Shown: positions 1 to 10,824, counted from the first letter of the stretch. The stretch: DNA of 64,000 nt from Strigamia acuminata (GCA_949358305.1 OX442319.1:13144001-13208000); one strand, 5' to 3'. A program made the numbers and translations. Notes: a model not told the origin generated them from the sequence alone.

Positions 1-1
1 A

Positions 2-754
2 CGTATCTTGCACAAAATTACTGATTTGCATGTGTTTTTAACGTGTGCCGGGAAGATGAGAGTGAAATTTGCCACTCAAATTTTAAGCAAATCAGTGGGA
101 AAAGCTGTTGCAAGATACTGTGGGGATGAATCCAGTGAAACGCAACTATTCATTTCTCATTTCAATCGCTGGTTTGACATGTTCAACACTCGCAATTGTT
201 TTGAAGGAAGACGGAAAAGGAATGAAGACCTCAATCCTTACACATCAATTAGTGACACAAGGTTATTAGTAAGTATTTTATTTCTTTCTCATACACCTTT
301 TGCTTCAATTTTTAATTTTTTTTTAGTGGCTTGAAGATGTTTTCCTCAATTATCTTCAAAGTTGGGAAGAAGAAGCAGAAAAATCAGATTCCTTGTTGCC
401 TGAGCAAACCAGAACTGCCTTAAAAATCACCAGTAGGTTTTCCCAGTCATAAAATTATTTTTGTTTTTTGAATACAGTAAAATCCACCTGTGAAATAGTT
501 GTAAATTAATTATTTCTTTTGTGATTACAGCAAAATCAATCTGTGAAATGATTAAATATTTAATTGGTCTTGGAGCAGAAAATATTTTCACCAAAAAATT
601 TAATCAGGACCCAGTGGAGGAAGAATTTGCAAAACACCGTGCTGCAGGAGGATGCAATGAAACCCCAAATCTGTTGCAATATACACAGAATTGTAGGAAA
701 TTTGAAATTTTGAAAAAATCTGTTATAAAAGGAAGGAACACAAATATTTCTTGA
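2..754 (+). CDS. P-element/THAP9-like transposase, C-terminal part (5' end outside window)
   Basis: Three exons can be joined with consistent phases: 2-268 (donor GTAAGT), 327-432 (acceptor after a T-run, donor GTAGGT) and 531-754 (acceptor TTACAG). Exon 1 reads MRVKFATQILSKSVGKAVA and later FNRWFDMFN; exon 2 reads WLEDVFLNYLQSWEEE; exon 3 reads FNQDPVEEEFAKHRAAGG. These match the pattern of the C-terminal half of P-element and THAP9 transposases (family knowledge): the conserved MRVKLAAQ-type block, a helix with FN..FD.LN, and the QDP(L/V)E..F....GG block. The product would be a DNA-transposon transposase acting in the nucleus. The ORF is open in what is visible, but the protein stops soon after the QDP block, so a final domain seems absent. 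The N-terminal THAP domain would lie left of the window. Sure of the superfamily, not of activity. Confidence 0.75.
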
Positions 755-841
755 ATATAAAGTTTATTAATGAATAAATTCTTTTCTGAAAGATTTTTTA
801 ATTTTTATATAAAGTTTATTTGGAAATAAATTAAAATTGTT

Positions 842-1802
842 TTAATTCCATTCTTTTCTGAATGATTTTGTAATTTTTTTTTTATTTCCCTCAATTCTGC
901 GCTTTTGATTTGCTGTTAAGCATAGTGCTGTTCCAGTTACATTACACATTACACGAATAATTTCTTCAAAAATTAATTTTTTTAGATTACAACATGAATT
1001 AATTTCTATCCAGAACTTTTCCCATTCAGTTGTGATCATATCATTAGTTTTTAATAAATTTAAAATATCTGTGACATTGCTAGTGGTTGCATTCGAATTC
1101 AAATACTTAAAAATAATGGAATGAATATTTTGCGCAAATGTAAACAATGTTTTAGACACTCTTATTAAACCGCCATTATTAATGGCCAATGTAAACCACT
1201 CATTTTCTTCTGCTACAGCATCTGCTTCTTTAATGTTTTGTTCAAGAAATAGGTGGCATTCTTTATGCTTCATATATTTCCTTTTAATTTTTTTTAAAGC
1301 ATATCCTGCAACATGGCATACACCCGCAGGATCATTGTTTTCCAACCCATTGACTAGTTGTTGCTGCTGTTGCTGGTGGCTACTTACTTCGCGTTGTGAT
1401 TGCTGTTTAGCTACTAAATCTAGAAATCGACGTAAAAAACACTGAGCTAGATAGCGGAGATCACCAGGTAACAGTAGCTTGCATTGCTGCAGACAAAAAG
1501 TAAACAAAATATAAATAAATAAATAAAATATTTATAAATAAAAAACTAACTTCAACTTGTAAGAGACAGATCTTTACACTGTCTTCAACGGATGAATTTG
1601 ATCGAAATACGTGGCCCGAGTGCCAAGAATAACTTAGCTTGCATTTTTTAATAAAAGCAATAGTTTCAGAATTGAAAATAAATGATTTCCAATCTATACA
1701 GGTGTCCTGTTGAGTAAGTTTCTTCACGGCATTCACGATTAATACATCTGGACAAGTAACACTTTTCAAGCTGCTTTGAGTTTTTGCACATATTTCTTTC
1801 AA
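842..1802 (-). CDS. Transposase-like protein, two exons (C-terminal part)
   Basis: Two minus-strand exons join in phase 0: 1802-1551 (donor GTTAGT after ...LLQVE) and 1486-842 (acceptor CTGCAG, then QCKLLLPGDLRYL). The right-hand limit is only the first codon of the open frame (TTG), so a further upstream exon or start is likely. Visible motifs are GVCHVAGYALKKIKRKY, then NGGLIRVSKTLFTFAQ about 60 residues later. A 'VAGY...' block followed by 'GGL...S' is usual near the C terminus of P-type and several other DDE transposases (family knowledge). The gene converges tail-to-tail on the P-like gene at 2-754, about 90 bp apart, and supplies just the type of C-terminal block that gene lacks. Whether the two are parts of one rearranged element is inference. 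A short CAG-rich stretch encodes QQQQQQ. Confidence 0.5.
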
Positions 1803-1961
1803 AGCACATACACTAATACAGTAGAAAGTGGATTAAATTAAATGTTTAAACTTAATTATTTGTTGTACTTACATATTCTGTTCTTGTATCGAGTTATTTG
1901 CCATTATCACCGTAGTAAACTACTGTTACGGTTGTATGCAAAATGGCGGCTTGAGATTTAA

Positions 1962-1969
1962 TGACGTCA
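1962..1969. promoter_or_regulatory. CRE-like palindrome TGACGTCA
   Basis: A perfect TGACGTCA palindrome lies about 150 bp upstream of the minus-strand transposase-like gene, in a short GC-richer patch (1925-2035) that also holds the inverted pair CTCACC/GGTGAG. It could be a promoter element; no TATA box or start site could be fixed. Confidence 0.25.
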
Positions 1970-2040
1970 TCTCACCGAAGGTGAGCATTGTGGCGGAAGT
2001 GGGTATTCAGTTACATCTCCTTCTCACCTCCTTGTTCCAA

Positions 2041-2912
2041 TTAAAAAATTTAAATTGAAAACGGTTGATTTAGGGATTTATTAAGGCAATTCAATTTTTA
2101 CTCTTTTGAAAATAGCATTATCTGCTTGAATAAGTTAGAAAAAGTAAATCTGTAGATTTGTATATTTTTCTCGCTTAATTTCCAATTTTTGAAAATCAAA
2201 CAGAATAACATATGCATTGTATAAGAAATGTTAACATCATCTTTCTGCCATTTTTAAATTGTTTTTTGCTATTTTATAATTATTTTCAATTAGAGTTTGA
2301 CATTTTTCTATGTTTTAGATTAGATTGTTATTCTTTCTTTATGTTCAGTTTAATTTTGTCTTTTTTCTCCATTTTCAATTAAATTTTGTTACTTGATTGT
2401 CATTTTTCTTCATTTTAAATAAAATTTTACCAATTTTAAATAAGAATTTTCCAATGTTAATTAAAATTTTGCCAGCTGTAAAAATTTCCAAATTTTCTCC
2501 GTTATATGATTTCTATGTTTTTGTGTTTTTCTCATTTCCTTTCTAATTTTAATAAACACTCCCTACATAATTCAAAACTGATTAAAACTGATTCCAACCA
2601 GTCCAATCCGCACACCATTGAACAAAGCTTCTTTATCCACGTAAAGATTTCCCCAATCTCTTAATTAAAAAACTTACACAACAAATATTGAATAATCTAA
2701 GCAGATAACTTTCAAATTAACAGAATTCACGAGATCACGTCATTTAATGGTAGAACAAATCCAAAACCCATATATCAGCCAATAACGTCGCACCGATGTA
2801 AGCAACATCACAATTCTAACGTTTTCTCCAACACATTCAGCTAATCAGCTATTATTTAAACCGAGAAATCGTTTCACGTAGAAATATTCGAATTTTTTAC
2901 CTTTCCACCATC
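2041..2912. other. AT-rich intergenic region and promoter of the 452-aa gene
   Basis: No coding potential seen; dominated by A/T-rich sequence with repeated AATTTT/AAATTTT words. The last 60 bases before the ATG at 2913 hold a TATTTAAA-like motif (about 2853-2860), which may be the TATA box of the following gene. Confidence 0.4.
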
Positions 2913-4271
2913 ATGACATTCATCTTGGACGTGCCGAGTTTCCAAGACACGTTGCTGGCCGAAACATCAATTCTTTTGTGGAAAGATTTCTTCAATTCGA
3001 CAACTTTCCAATATCCGAAAGACATTTCCTTCCCGCAACTGTGGCAAGAATACGAAAACTACTTCATACAACTAGTGGAAAACGGTTTGATTATTCCACA
3101 CAACTTGAAACCACGTTTGTGCCAATTCGTCATCTACGTCGGACGACAATTGCGCGATTGGATATTAATATTATCCGTGCACGTGTTTAACGGCGATTTA
3201 GAAGTGTTCAAACATATAACCGACTGTTCACGCTGGACCGTGAACGGGCGATTAAACACGACCGAATCGGCACGAGCTCTTTCTCAATCAAAAGTTTTAA
3301 AAACGACTTGGAAATTCGAAATCGCGTGTCTGTTTTGCTTGCAAAAAGAGGTCGAGCATTTTTTGGAGAATTCCGACATTTCGGACGATGATTTTGCAGA
3401 AAACGAACTTTACAAACCGATGGTCAACTTCTGGAAAAACAATCCGGTGGTCAACAGCGCCGGAATCAGCACCAACGTCAAATACGACATGTTTTTCCAG
3501 TGCTTGGATTGGCTAAACCAAAGCGGAGTCGAATTCTTTTGGTCGATCATGGAAAACGACGAAAGAAACGAATTAATCGTCAATTTAGGTCGACCGGACG
3601 ACAAATTCCACTCTTTTATTAGAAACACGATCAATGATTTCATCATGGGACCGCACCAAGACCCACGAGTCGCATTTCCGGCCGGAAATGGAAATAGTTT
3701 CGCCGTTCCCATCGTGTGTTTTCTGCTTTCTCAACTGAGCGGAGTCGACGCCATTTTGTGTTGGGATTTTGGAGCGCAGGTTTACGCGGTTTTGTTGTTC
3801 GATTTATTGTTAGTCGATCTTTTCACGCCGGGTTTGAATCTCGACGTTATTTCGGACGACAAGGTTTATTATTTACTCTTTATGTTGATTAAAATAAGTA
3901 ATTTTCGGGATTGCTTGCATATTTGCAAGGTTTTGGACTGTTTGACGGATTTGTTGACGAATTTGCCGAGTGCGCTTAAGACTCGTGTTTGCGGACACGT
4001 TGTCGAGAGATCGTTTGCGGATTTGTTCGAAGTGATGTGGTGCAGTCATCAAGATTTTATTAATATAGGGCTGTTGTTGAGGGATTTGAGTGTTGAAAAT
4101 CGACGGAAGGTGTTGTCGAATGGTGTTTTGTTGCATAGTTCTGTCGAGTGCGAGATAAATTGGGATTTGTTGATGTGTGTGGCGAAGAAGTTTATTACTT
4201 CGAGCGAAGAGATGGCGATTTTTGAAAGAGTTTGTCCTCCGGAATTTATTGGGGAAACAAAAGGGAACTAA
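2913..4271 (+). CDS. Intronless 452-residue protein of unknown family
   Basis: A single open frame of 452 codons starting at an ATG in good context (CATCATGA) and ending at TAA, followed by AATAAA at 4296-4301. It is richer in G+C than its flanks and has no frame breaks, so it is probably a live gene. The protein looks soluble and helical, with many Trp/Phe residues, for example LPQLWQEYENYF-like segments, CSRWTVNGRLNTTESARAL and FEIACLFCLQKEVEHFL. There is no signal peptide, clear membrane segment or catalytic motif. The style (an intronless ORF of about 450 residues with 'WTVNG' and 'ACLFCL' blocks) reminds me of lineage-expanded uncharacterised families in spider genomes, but I cannot name a domain and do not assign a function. 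An overlapping minus-strand frame at 3410-3712 is a shadow. Confidence 0.75.
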   Translation: MTFILDVPSFQDTLLAETSILLWKDFFNSTTFQYPKDISFPQLWQEYENYFIQLVENGLIIPHNLKPRLCQFVIYVGRQLRDWILILSVHVFNGDLEVFKHITDCSRWTVNGRLNTTESARALSQSKVLKTTWKFEIACLFCLQKEVEHFLENSDISDDDFAENELYKPMVNFWKNNPVVNSAGISTNVKYDMFFQCLDWLNQSGVEFFWSIMENDERNELIVNLGRPDDKFHSFIRNTINDFIMGPHQDPRVAFPAGNGNSFAVPIVCFLLSQLSGVDAILCWDFGAQVYAVLLFDLLLVDLFTPGLNLDVISDDKVYYLLFMLIKISNFRDCLHICKVLDCLTDLLTNLPSALKTRVCGHVVERSFADLFEVMWCSHQDFINIGLLLRDLSVENRRKVLSNGVLLHSSVECEINWDLLMCVAKKFITSSEEMAIFERVCPPEFIGETKGN

Positions 4272-5366
4272 AAAGCTGTGAACGAAAGAATCTTTAATAA
4301 ATTTGCTACGATCGCTCGTAAATTTGTTTTTTTTGTGTGAAAAAGCGCCAAATTCCTGATTTTTCTGTGAAATAGGAAGAAAAAAATAGTTCTGGGTGTT
4401 TGTTTTAATGTTTGCACTCGCACTTCAACTGGCAATAACCTTTTTAGAGCATCAAGGGTCAAGGAGCAAGTTATATCACGTGTTTTGACTTTTTTTGAGT
4501 CTAAAAACGCCTAAAAATGCGAAAATCTGACTCCAAAATGATCACTTCTTAAAAAAAAAATAAAATTATAATAATAATATTCACGAATCTGCACTAAAAC
4601 AACAATGACATTATTTTTATTTAAAAAAAATTGATAATTTATTCAAAATTTATTCAAAAATAGCACAGATGTTGTTATATAAACACAATCACAATGAAAA
4701 TGGCTTGAAAAGCTTCTCTGCAATGACCCAATTATTATTAAACAAATAAACAACAAAAATCATTGACAGAATGAGCACAAAATATAAAAAAAAAAATATT
4801 AAAATTTCAATTTCAATCGATTTATTAATTTTCCAGTGATAAAAACGACGCATTTGGAATCAAAACCCAAATTGCGATTTCTTCTTAATTCAAATAAGAT
4901 GGAGTGTTGACCTTGCGCGTTTAGATGACGGAGATTTATGGATATAAATTTAATATTCGAGCCGCGAGCGAAGAAAGGGAAATTAAAGCGACTGGGGGAG
5001 AGAGAGAGAGAGAGCCTTTCAAGGTCTAATTCCTCGAAATTCAAACGCACAGGTTGAACAAACTTCGAACACCCATCATCACATCATCCGTCAATAACAC
5101 GAAAAAATAAAAAAATAAAAAAATAAAAAATAAATTTTTTAAAAAATTATTTTTCATTTTGTTTAAATTTCTCCCGAGCAAAAAGCAAAAACAAAAACAA
5201 AAATCCACGACGAAAACTGCTTAGAATCTAGATGGCATTAACCCGGTCGAATAAACCGGTCTCGAACACAATGAAATTCCGTTTTGTCACGCCACTAGCG
5301 AAATCATGAATTATTTATCACGAAAACGAAAAGAAAAAGAAGAAAAAACATTCCGATCATCGAAAC
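4272..5366. other. Intergenic region between convergent genes
   Basis: AT-rich 3' flanks of the 452-aa gene and of the CABIT gene. Apart from AATAAA-like words and A-runs (5100-5150), a short GA-run (4998-5014) and runs of AAAAATAA, I see nothing coding or structured here. Confidence 0.5.
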
Positions 5367-7674
5367 TCACAAGTACAAAGTGCCCAAACATTTGCCCGAC
5401 GACGACGATTTCTCCGACTTTTTCGCACTGAACAACAGACTCGTGAGCGAGCGCGGTCGGAACAAAACTCGCTCGGAGTTCGAGCCGCCCGAGCCCGCCG
5501 AATTACTCGAGTCGGCGTCGGCGGCCGTCAAGTCCGTCAACGACTTATACCGCATCCGAAACAGCGGCGAACGACACGGCGACGTTTTCGTTTTCGTTTT
5601 CGTCTTCGACTTCTGTCGCACGAATCTCTGCCGCTGTCGCATCTGCGCCGGACTGGGCACGTAGCGACGTCCGACGTCGAGTTTCGTCGTCGGCGGACAC
5701 GGCACCGAGTGGCGTCGGACGGGGATGGACTCGATCGGCGGCGGGATCGGCGGCAACGGCCCGAACCCCCGCACGTAGTCGTACAACTGATCGATCTCGT
5801 CGTACGATTTATTCTCCGACGGTTTAGTCTCTTTATTCAACGGCGGGTTCTCCTTTTCGTTCGGGTCGGACACGCTCCTCCGAATCGGCAACAAGAGTCT
5901 TTTCGCCCACGTTTTGTGTCTGCTCGTCGGAGCGTCGAAGATCTGAATGTTTTCGCTCTCGTGTCGCATGAGTTTGCGACATCGCTGCAGTATGCGTCCG
6001 TATTCGGGCATGCGCGCCAAATGCTCCGAATTATTCACGCCCTGCACTTTGATTTCGCTCGTTTTGGGGACCGCGACGAGCGATTTCGCGTCCTTGGCGT
6101 CGTTCGCGACGGACAAGGGCAACGCCAGCACGAAATCGTCGTCTAATGTCGCGTATAATCGCATTTCGGGCGCGAAATTCTTGTAGGAACTCGGTTTGGC
6201 GCCTTCGACGAGGCGCACCATGAGCGGGAAGCGTTTTTTCGCGAGTTGCGCGACGGTGTGGAGTCCGGCGAGTCCGTCGTCGCGCGCGACCGGGGAGAAT
6301 TTGGCTTTCTGGTCGAGGCGGAAGTAGACGCTGTCGCCGTTGGTGTCGAAGCATCGGAGGAAGCGGTTTTTAGACGCGTTGGGGGTTGTTTCTTGTTGGG
6401 TTGTTTCGTGGGAGCCGTCGAGGGAGACTTGGCCGACGAGGACGAGGCGGGAGCCGCGTGGGACGACTTTCCATCGGGCCGTGATGGGCTCGACGCCGTC
6501 GCCTTTTCCGGTCCACACTTTGACGCTGTCGCGCACGATGCAGGAGTCTGGGAAGCGGCGGACGAGGTCAGCGACGGTTTCGATGGGTCTGGCGGAGCGA
6601 CCGTCTTCGGAGAGGATCTCGAAGAGTCCGGAGAAGGTTTCGGGGATGGAGAGTTTTAATCCGAAGGGTTTTGCTTTGGAGTCTTTGAATTTGACGCATT
6701 GCGCGGCGACTTTGCAAGTGCGGTTTGCTGGGAGGAGGAAGACGGATGAGGTTAAGTGTTCGGATGACGGTGATCCGACCGATAAGTAGTGACCTGTCCG
6801 ATAGAAAATAAAAAATTTTTAGGCAAATAAAATAAAGGGACACAAAAATGTTTTTAGACAAAATTTTAGACACATAAATAAAAATTTTAGACTCATAAAT
6901 AAAAATTTTAGACTCATAAATAAAAATTTTAGACTCATAAATAAAAATTTTAGACTCATAAATAAAAATTTTAGACTCATAAATAAAAATTTTAGACTCA
7001 TAAATAAAAATTTTAGACGCATAAATAAAAATTTTAGACTCATAAATAAAAATTTTAGGCAAAAAAATTTTAGACGCGTAAATAAAAATTTTAGATGCAT
7101 AAATAAAAATTTTGGACGCATAAATAAAAATTATAAATAAAAAAAATATTTTAGACACAAAAAAATTTTAGACCAAAAATTTTTAGACCAAAAACTTTTT
7201 AGAAACAATTTTTAGACAAAAAAAAAATATTCAGATGCAAAAAAAAATGTTTTTAGACACAAAAAAATGTTTTTAGACACAAAAAAAATATTTTTAGACC
7301 CAAAAAAAATCTTTTTAGACACAAAAAAATTTTTTTACACACAACAAAATTTTTTTAGACAGAAAAAAATCTTTTTAGACATAAAAAAATCTTTTTAGAC
7401 ACAAAAAAATCTTTTTAGACAATATAAATTTTAGACAAAAAATGTTTAGGCCAACAAATTTTTGGGCAAAAAAAATTTTTAGACAAAAAATTTTGAGCCG
7501 CCAAACACTTTCAGACACAAAAAAAAATTTTAGACAAACAATAATACTGTGTAAATTTCGTGTCGTACCTTGGACGATTCGTGCGAATTGAGGCAAGGGA
7601 AATGCGGCGGAGAAATCGGTTAAGGAGTGCGACGAGTCGTCCCACGATGCGGCAGTGAGTATTCGTGCGTGCAT
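5367..7674 (-). CDS. CABIT-domain protein (GAREM/Themis-like adaptor), two exons
   Basis: Exon 1 is 7674-7569 (ATG at 7674, donor GTACGA); exon 2 is 6793-5367 (acceptor GGACAG). The G|GT join restores a Gly codon and gives a 510-residue protein. Residues 25-36 read FPLPQFARIVQG and residues 224-233 read FPLMVRLVEG; these are the two repeated openings of a two-module CABIT domain (family knowledge: Themis and GAREM proteins). The proline-rich tail contains PLPPIPPPIESIPVRRH and a basic KTKTKTKT stretch, suggestive of SH3-domain binding. GAREM proteins couple receptor tyrosine kinases through Grb2 to MAPK signalling, so a cytoplasmic adaptor role is likely by homology. No SAM domain is seen at the C terminus. 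A further 5' exon cannot be excluded because the frame stays open upstream of the chosen ATG. Long plus-strand frames over exon 2 are shadows of its GC-rich codons. Confidence 0.75.
6811..7550. repeat. Tandem repeats filling the CABIT gene intron
   Basis: Almost the whole 775-bp intron is repeats built on the core ATTTTAGAC. From about 6865 to 7130 a 21-bp unit (ATAAATAAAAATTTTAGACTC) occurs about a dozen times with few changes. From 7145 to 7530 the spacing becomes about 20 bp with an A-run replacing the ATAAATA part. The unit read on the minus strand gives spurious repeated peptides (KFLFMSL), which are not genes. Confidence 0.9.
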
Positions 7675-8084
7675 GAAGCGGCGGCGGCGGCCACCACCGC
7701 GAGGATGAGCAGCGAACTGGCGTGCGGCGCCGTCGTCGTCGTCGTGCCGAGGAATGCGCGCTGACGAGACGGGAGGCTAAATGGCACTCACCCCGCCCTC
7801 AAACTGGTTTCCAGCCTCGTAATGGGGCTGCGAGTTTTTTTCTCGTGACTCGAGGCTAAGGTTATGTCCTTGGATTGATACACTGAACCCGCAACTCCGA
7901 ATAAATTATTTTTTTTATATTTATCTATCTATTTATTTAATTATTTCCTAATGAATTTATTTCTCTATTTGTTTTTATTCGCAACGGCATCTCGTCCGCT
8001 TTGGCTGGCCAACATTTTTCTGACCCACATTTAACCGGAAACATTCAAATATAACCATTATTATTGTGTTTTGAGTGTGAATCA
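7675..8084. promoter_or_regulatory. GC-rich 5' flank of the CABIT gene
   Basis: Bases 7675-7860 are clearly GC-richer, with GCGGCGG and CGTCGTCGT runs, as expected for a promoter/5' UTR of the minus-strand CABIT gene. The rest to 8084 is AT-rich, with TATC/TATT repeats near 7915-7960. No TATA box could be picked with confidence. Confidence 0.35.
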
Positions 8085-8151
8085 AGGGCCTAAGTCAATA
8101 TTAGGGGCCCTAAGTCAATATTAGGGGCCCTAAGTCAATATTAGGGCCCTA
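8085..8151. repeat. 20-bp tandem repeat, about three copies
   Basis: The unit TTAGGGGCCCTAAGTCAATA is repeated about three times; each contains the palindrome GGGCCC flanked by TTAG/CTAA, so each unit is itself an inverted repeat. Too few copies and no spacers for a CRISPR; this is a minisatellite. Confidence 0.85.
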
Positions 8152-8218
8152 GAAAGTGATCTGTACAAATTAAAGTTTTTGTGTTTTTCCTAAGCATCAA
8201 AATAAATATTTGCAAATA

Positions 8219-8278
8219 CAGTCGAAACTCTTTATAACGAATTGCGATATAACGAATTATCGATATAACGAATCGATA
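8219..8278. mobile_element. Pogo/Tigger-like terminal repeat remnant
   Basis: The stretch starting CAGTCGAAACTCTTTATAAC, followed by three staggered ATAACGAAT copies, resembles terminal inverted repeats of pogo-type Tc1/mariner elements (family knowledge). No matching opposite end was found, so it is probably a remnant or the edge of a MITE. Confidence 0.45.
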
Positions 8279-8613
8279 TTTCTACTGTATTTCAATTTGA
8301 GCACATTTAGCTAAATGTAATCATCTTGAACGTCGGAAATTGCTCCTTTTCAAGATAGAAAATTTAATTCAGAACATACAAAAACGTAAAAATGAAAAAA
8401 AATTGTACATTTCATGTACAATGCAAAAACGTGTTTTAAAATTGAAAATGAACAGAGAAAAAAAATACAATTCTACTTGTCAAGAATTCGAAGTAATAAG
8501 TTTGTTATTTTAAAAAGTGAAATGCACAAACAAAACCGAAAATCAGCATTTCTTGAATGTAAGAATTATAAACAGAATGTATGAAACGAATGTTTTGAAA
8601 TTTCTATTCCTGC

Positions 8614-9060
8614 TTAAAATGCGTCTTCTCCTGTATGGGTTAAGAGATGTCTTCTTAAACTCACACTGTGATTGCAAGAATAAGCACAGAAATGACACTT
8701 GAACGGTTTTTCTCCTGTATGGGTTAAAAGATGTCCCCTTAAACCGTTTCTTTCAATACAAGAATAAGCACACAAATGACACTTGAATGGTTTTTCTCCT
8801 GTGTGGGTTAATAAATGACTGTTTAAATTCCCACTTTGATTTGCAAAATAAGCACACAAATGGCACTTGAATGGTTTTTCTCCCGTGTGAATTCGCATGT
8901 GGACAGTCATGCATTTTTTAAGTCGAAATGAAAGTGAACACATTTGACATTTGAACGGCTTTTCACCAGTGTGTTTAAGCATGTGCTGTTGCAATAAGTA
9001 TACGTATGAACACGAATAATCACACAGGTTGCAATTGTAATTCTCACGTGTTCTCTTCAT
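8614..9060 (-). CDS. C2H2 zinc-finger protein, five fingers
   Basis: ATG at 9060, stop at 8614-8616, 148 residues. After a nine-residue lead come five C2H2 fingers: CNLC...H.LKH, CQMC...HMRIH and three copies of the CHLCAY/CHFCAY...HLLTH type, joined by canonical TGEKPFKC linkers. The fingers would bind DNA in the nucleus; no KRAB, BTB or ZAD domain is present. A TTTCATTTCAG acceptor lies about 28 bp upstream of the ATG, so a 5' UTR intron is likely. The ORF ends just after the last linker (HTGEDAF), suggesting a truncated finger array. An inverted, broken copy lies at 10338-10824, and the two genes diverge from a shared spacer. Confidence 0.8.
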   Translation of the reverse strand: MKRTRENYNCNLCDYSCSYVYLLQQHMLKHTGEKPFKCQMCSLSFRLKKCMTVHMRIHTGEKPFKCHLCAYFANQSGNLNSHLLTHTGEKPFKCHLCAYSCIERNGLRGHLLTHTGEKPFKCHFCAYSCNHSVSLRRHLLTHTGEDAF

Positions 9061-10337
9061 TTTTTTTCACTTTAACGACAATGACAACGTAGTCTGAAAT
9101 GAAAAATATAGTTTGAAATATGATGTGAAAGAAATAATAATTATTAAGTTTGAAAACGATTAACTTAATTGGACACACTTTAAATAATATTGGTATGTGT
9201 ATACTCTGAACAGAAAATACGCGGTGTGGGAAGGTCGGGGCACCGCCGTTAATGTTCGAATTCAGTTCGGCGAGTTAGGCCTAACGTTCTATGCACGATT
9301 GCGCCGAACTTTATAAACCGGAAAAAAAATCCAATAATGCCCCAAAAAAAATGTGATTTATCTATTCTCCTATATTTTACCTTAATCTGCTTACACTTTG
9401 GAACCTTTCAAACGTAATAAACATGCATTTAATCGAGGATAAACGAAAACGTGCGATTCATCAAAATGCAATAAGATAGAGCAAACGGCGGTTGCTATAG
9501 AAACTATAAGTGCATAATAGCGCCGGCTAGTGACAATATTTGAACTAAACACAATACAACAAAGGCACACACTACAAATTGAATGCACATTGCAAATGCT
9601 TTAATTTAATTGAAAAAAGATTAAAACAAACCAAAAAAAATTCACTTTCAAACAATTTTTATTTCATGAATCAATTGTCATTTAATTTCACGTTTGTTTA
9701 TTCGTGAACATGAAATTGAAATTTCTAGTTTTAGCATTGCAATGAAGCAAGGATTATTTTTATTAGCTCTGAAGTAAAATTTAAAAGATTAACTTAAAGC
9801 TTGTAAAACGAGCAATTTCAACGTCTAAGATAAACTGATAAACCACTTGACAACAGGTAGTTTTCGTCCGAAATCGCTAACTCTTGAGGTTTCTTCTAGG
9901 CAACTTGGTGGAGCGTTACAACATCCGGGCCGGGCATGACGATTGGACTCTAGCGACTAGCGTCGTTATGCACAAGTTTCTATGGCAACCACCGTTTGCT
10001 CTATCTTATTGCATTTTGATGAATCGCACTTTTTCGTTTATCCTCGATTAAATGCATCTTTATTACGTTTGACAGGTTCCAAAGTGTGAGCAGATTAAGA
10101 TAAAGGTAGGAGAATAGATAAATCACATTTTTTGGGGGGTATTATTGGATTTCTTTCCGGTTTGTAAAGTACGGCACAATCTGTGAATCGAACGTTAGGC
10201 CTAACTCGCCAAACTGAATTTGAACCATTCCGTTCAGAGTATATATTTACCAATATTATTTAAATAAGTTAATCGTTTTCTAGCTTAATTATTATTATTT
10301 TTTTCATTTCAGACTACATTTAGTAGAAGTAAAAAAA

Positions 10338-10824
10338 ATGAAGAGAACACGTGAGGATTACAACTGCAATCTGTGTGACTATTCCTGAACATACATTTGT
10401 CGATTGCAACAGCACATGCTTAAACACACTGGTGAAAAGCCTTTCAAATGTCAAATGTGTTCATTTTCATTTCGACTGAAAACTTACATGACTGTCCACA
10501 TGCGAATTCACACTGGAGAAAAACCGTTCAAGTGCCATTTGTGTGATTATTCTAGTAATCGATATGGGACCTTAAAAACACATCTTTTAACCCATACTGG
10601 AGAAAAACCATTCAACTGTCATTTGTGTGCTTATTCTTGCAATCACAGTGAGAATTTAAGAAGACATCTTTTAACCCATACTGGAGAAAAACCGTTCAAG
10701 TGCCATTTGTGTGATTATTCCTGCAGTGAAAGGGGAAATTTAAAAAGACATTTATTAACTCACACTAGAGAAAAACCATTCGAGTGCCATTTGTGTGATT
10801 ATTGTTCGAGTTGCCGTGAACGTT
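10338..10824 (+). pseudogene. Inverted copy of the zinc-finger gene, nonsense-mutated and truncated
   Basis: The copy starts with ATG at 10338 after a TTTCATTTCAG acceptor, but codon 17 is TGA (10386-10388), where the minus-strand copy has a finger Cys codon. The frame then continues through four full fingers and part of a fifth (C...C present, His pair missing) and is cut at 10824, where the LTR of element A begins. A start at the downstream Met (10404) would still give four intact fingers, so partial function cannot be ruled out. Confidence 0.75.

Larger units (their letters stand above)
8614..10824. repeat. Large inverted duplication carrying the zinc-finger gene
   Basis: The sequence from about 8620 to 9545 reappears, reverse-complemented and diverged, from about 9945 to 10824. 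It includes the coding region, the 5' UTR acceptor, the GTTAGGCCTAAC-type palindrome and the stretch around ATGCATTTAATCGAGG. The arms flank a spacer of about 400 bp (9546-9945). The left arm carries an extra GC-rich insert near 9222-9258. Confidence 0.8.

Noticed and set aside
5380-6789. Several plus-strand frames of 79-149 codons opposite the CABIT exon
   Set aside because: GC-rich antisense shadows; the minus frame has domain matches and splice sites, the plus frames have none.
6568-7158. Two minus-strand frames with repeated SKIFIYE / KFLFMSL peptides
   Set aside because: They are translations of the 21-bp intronic tandem repeat of the CABIT gene; both frames are open only because the unit length is a multiple of three.
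8085-8151. Regular 20-bp repeats as a possible CRISPR array
   Set aside because: No spacers, only about three units, eukaryotic context; it is a minisatellite.
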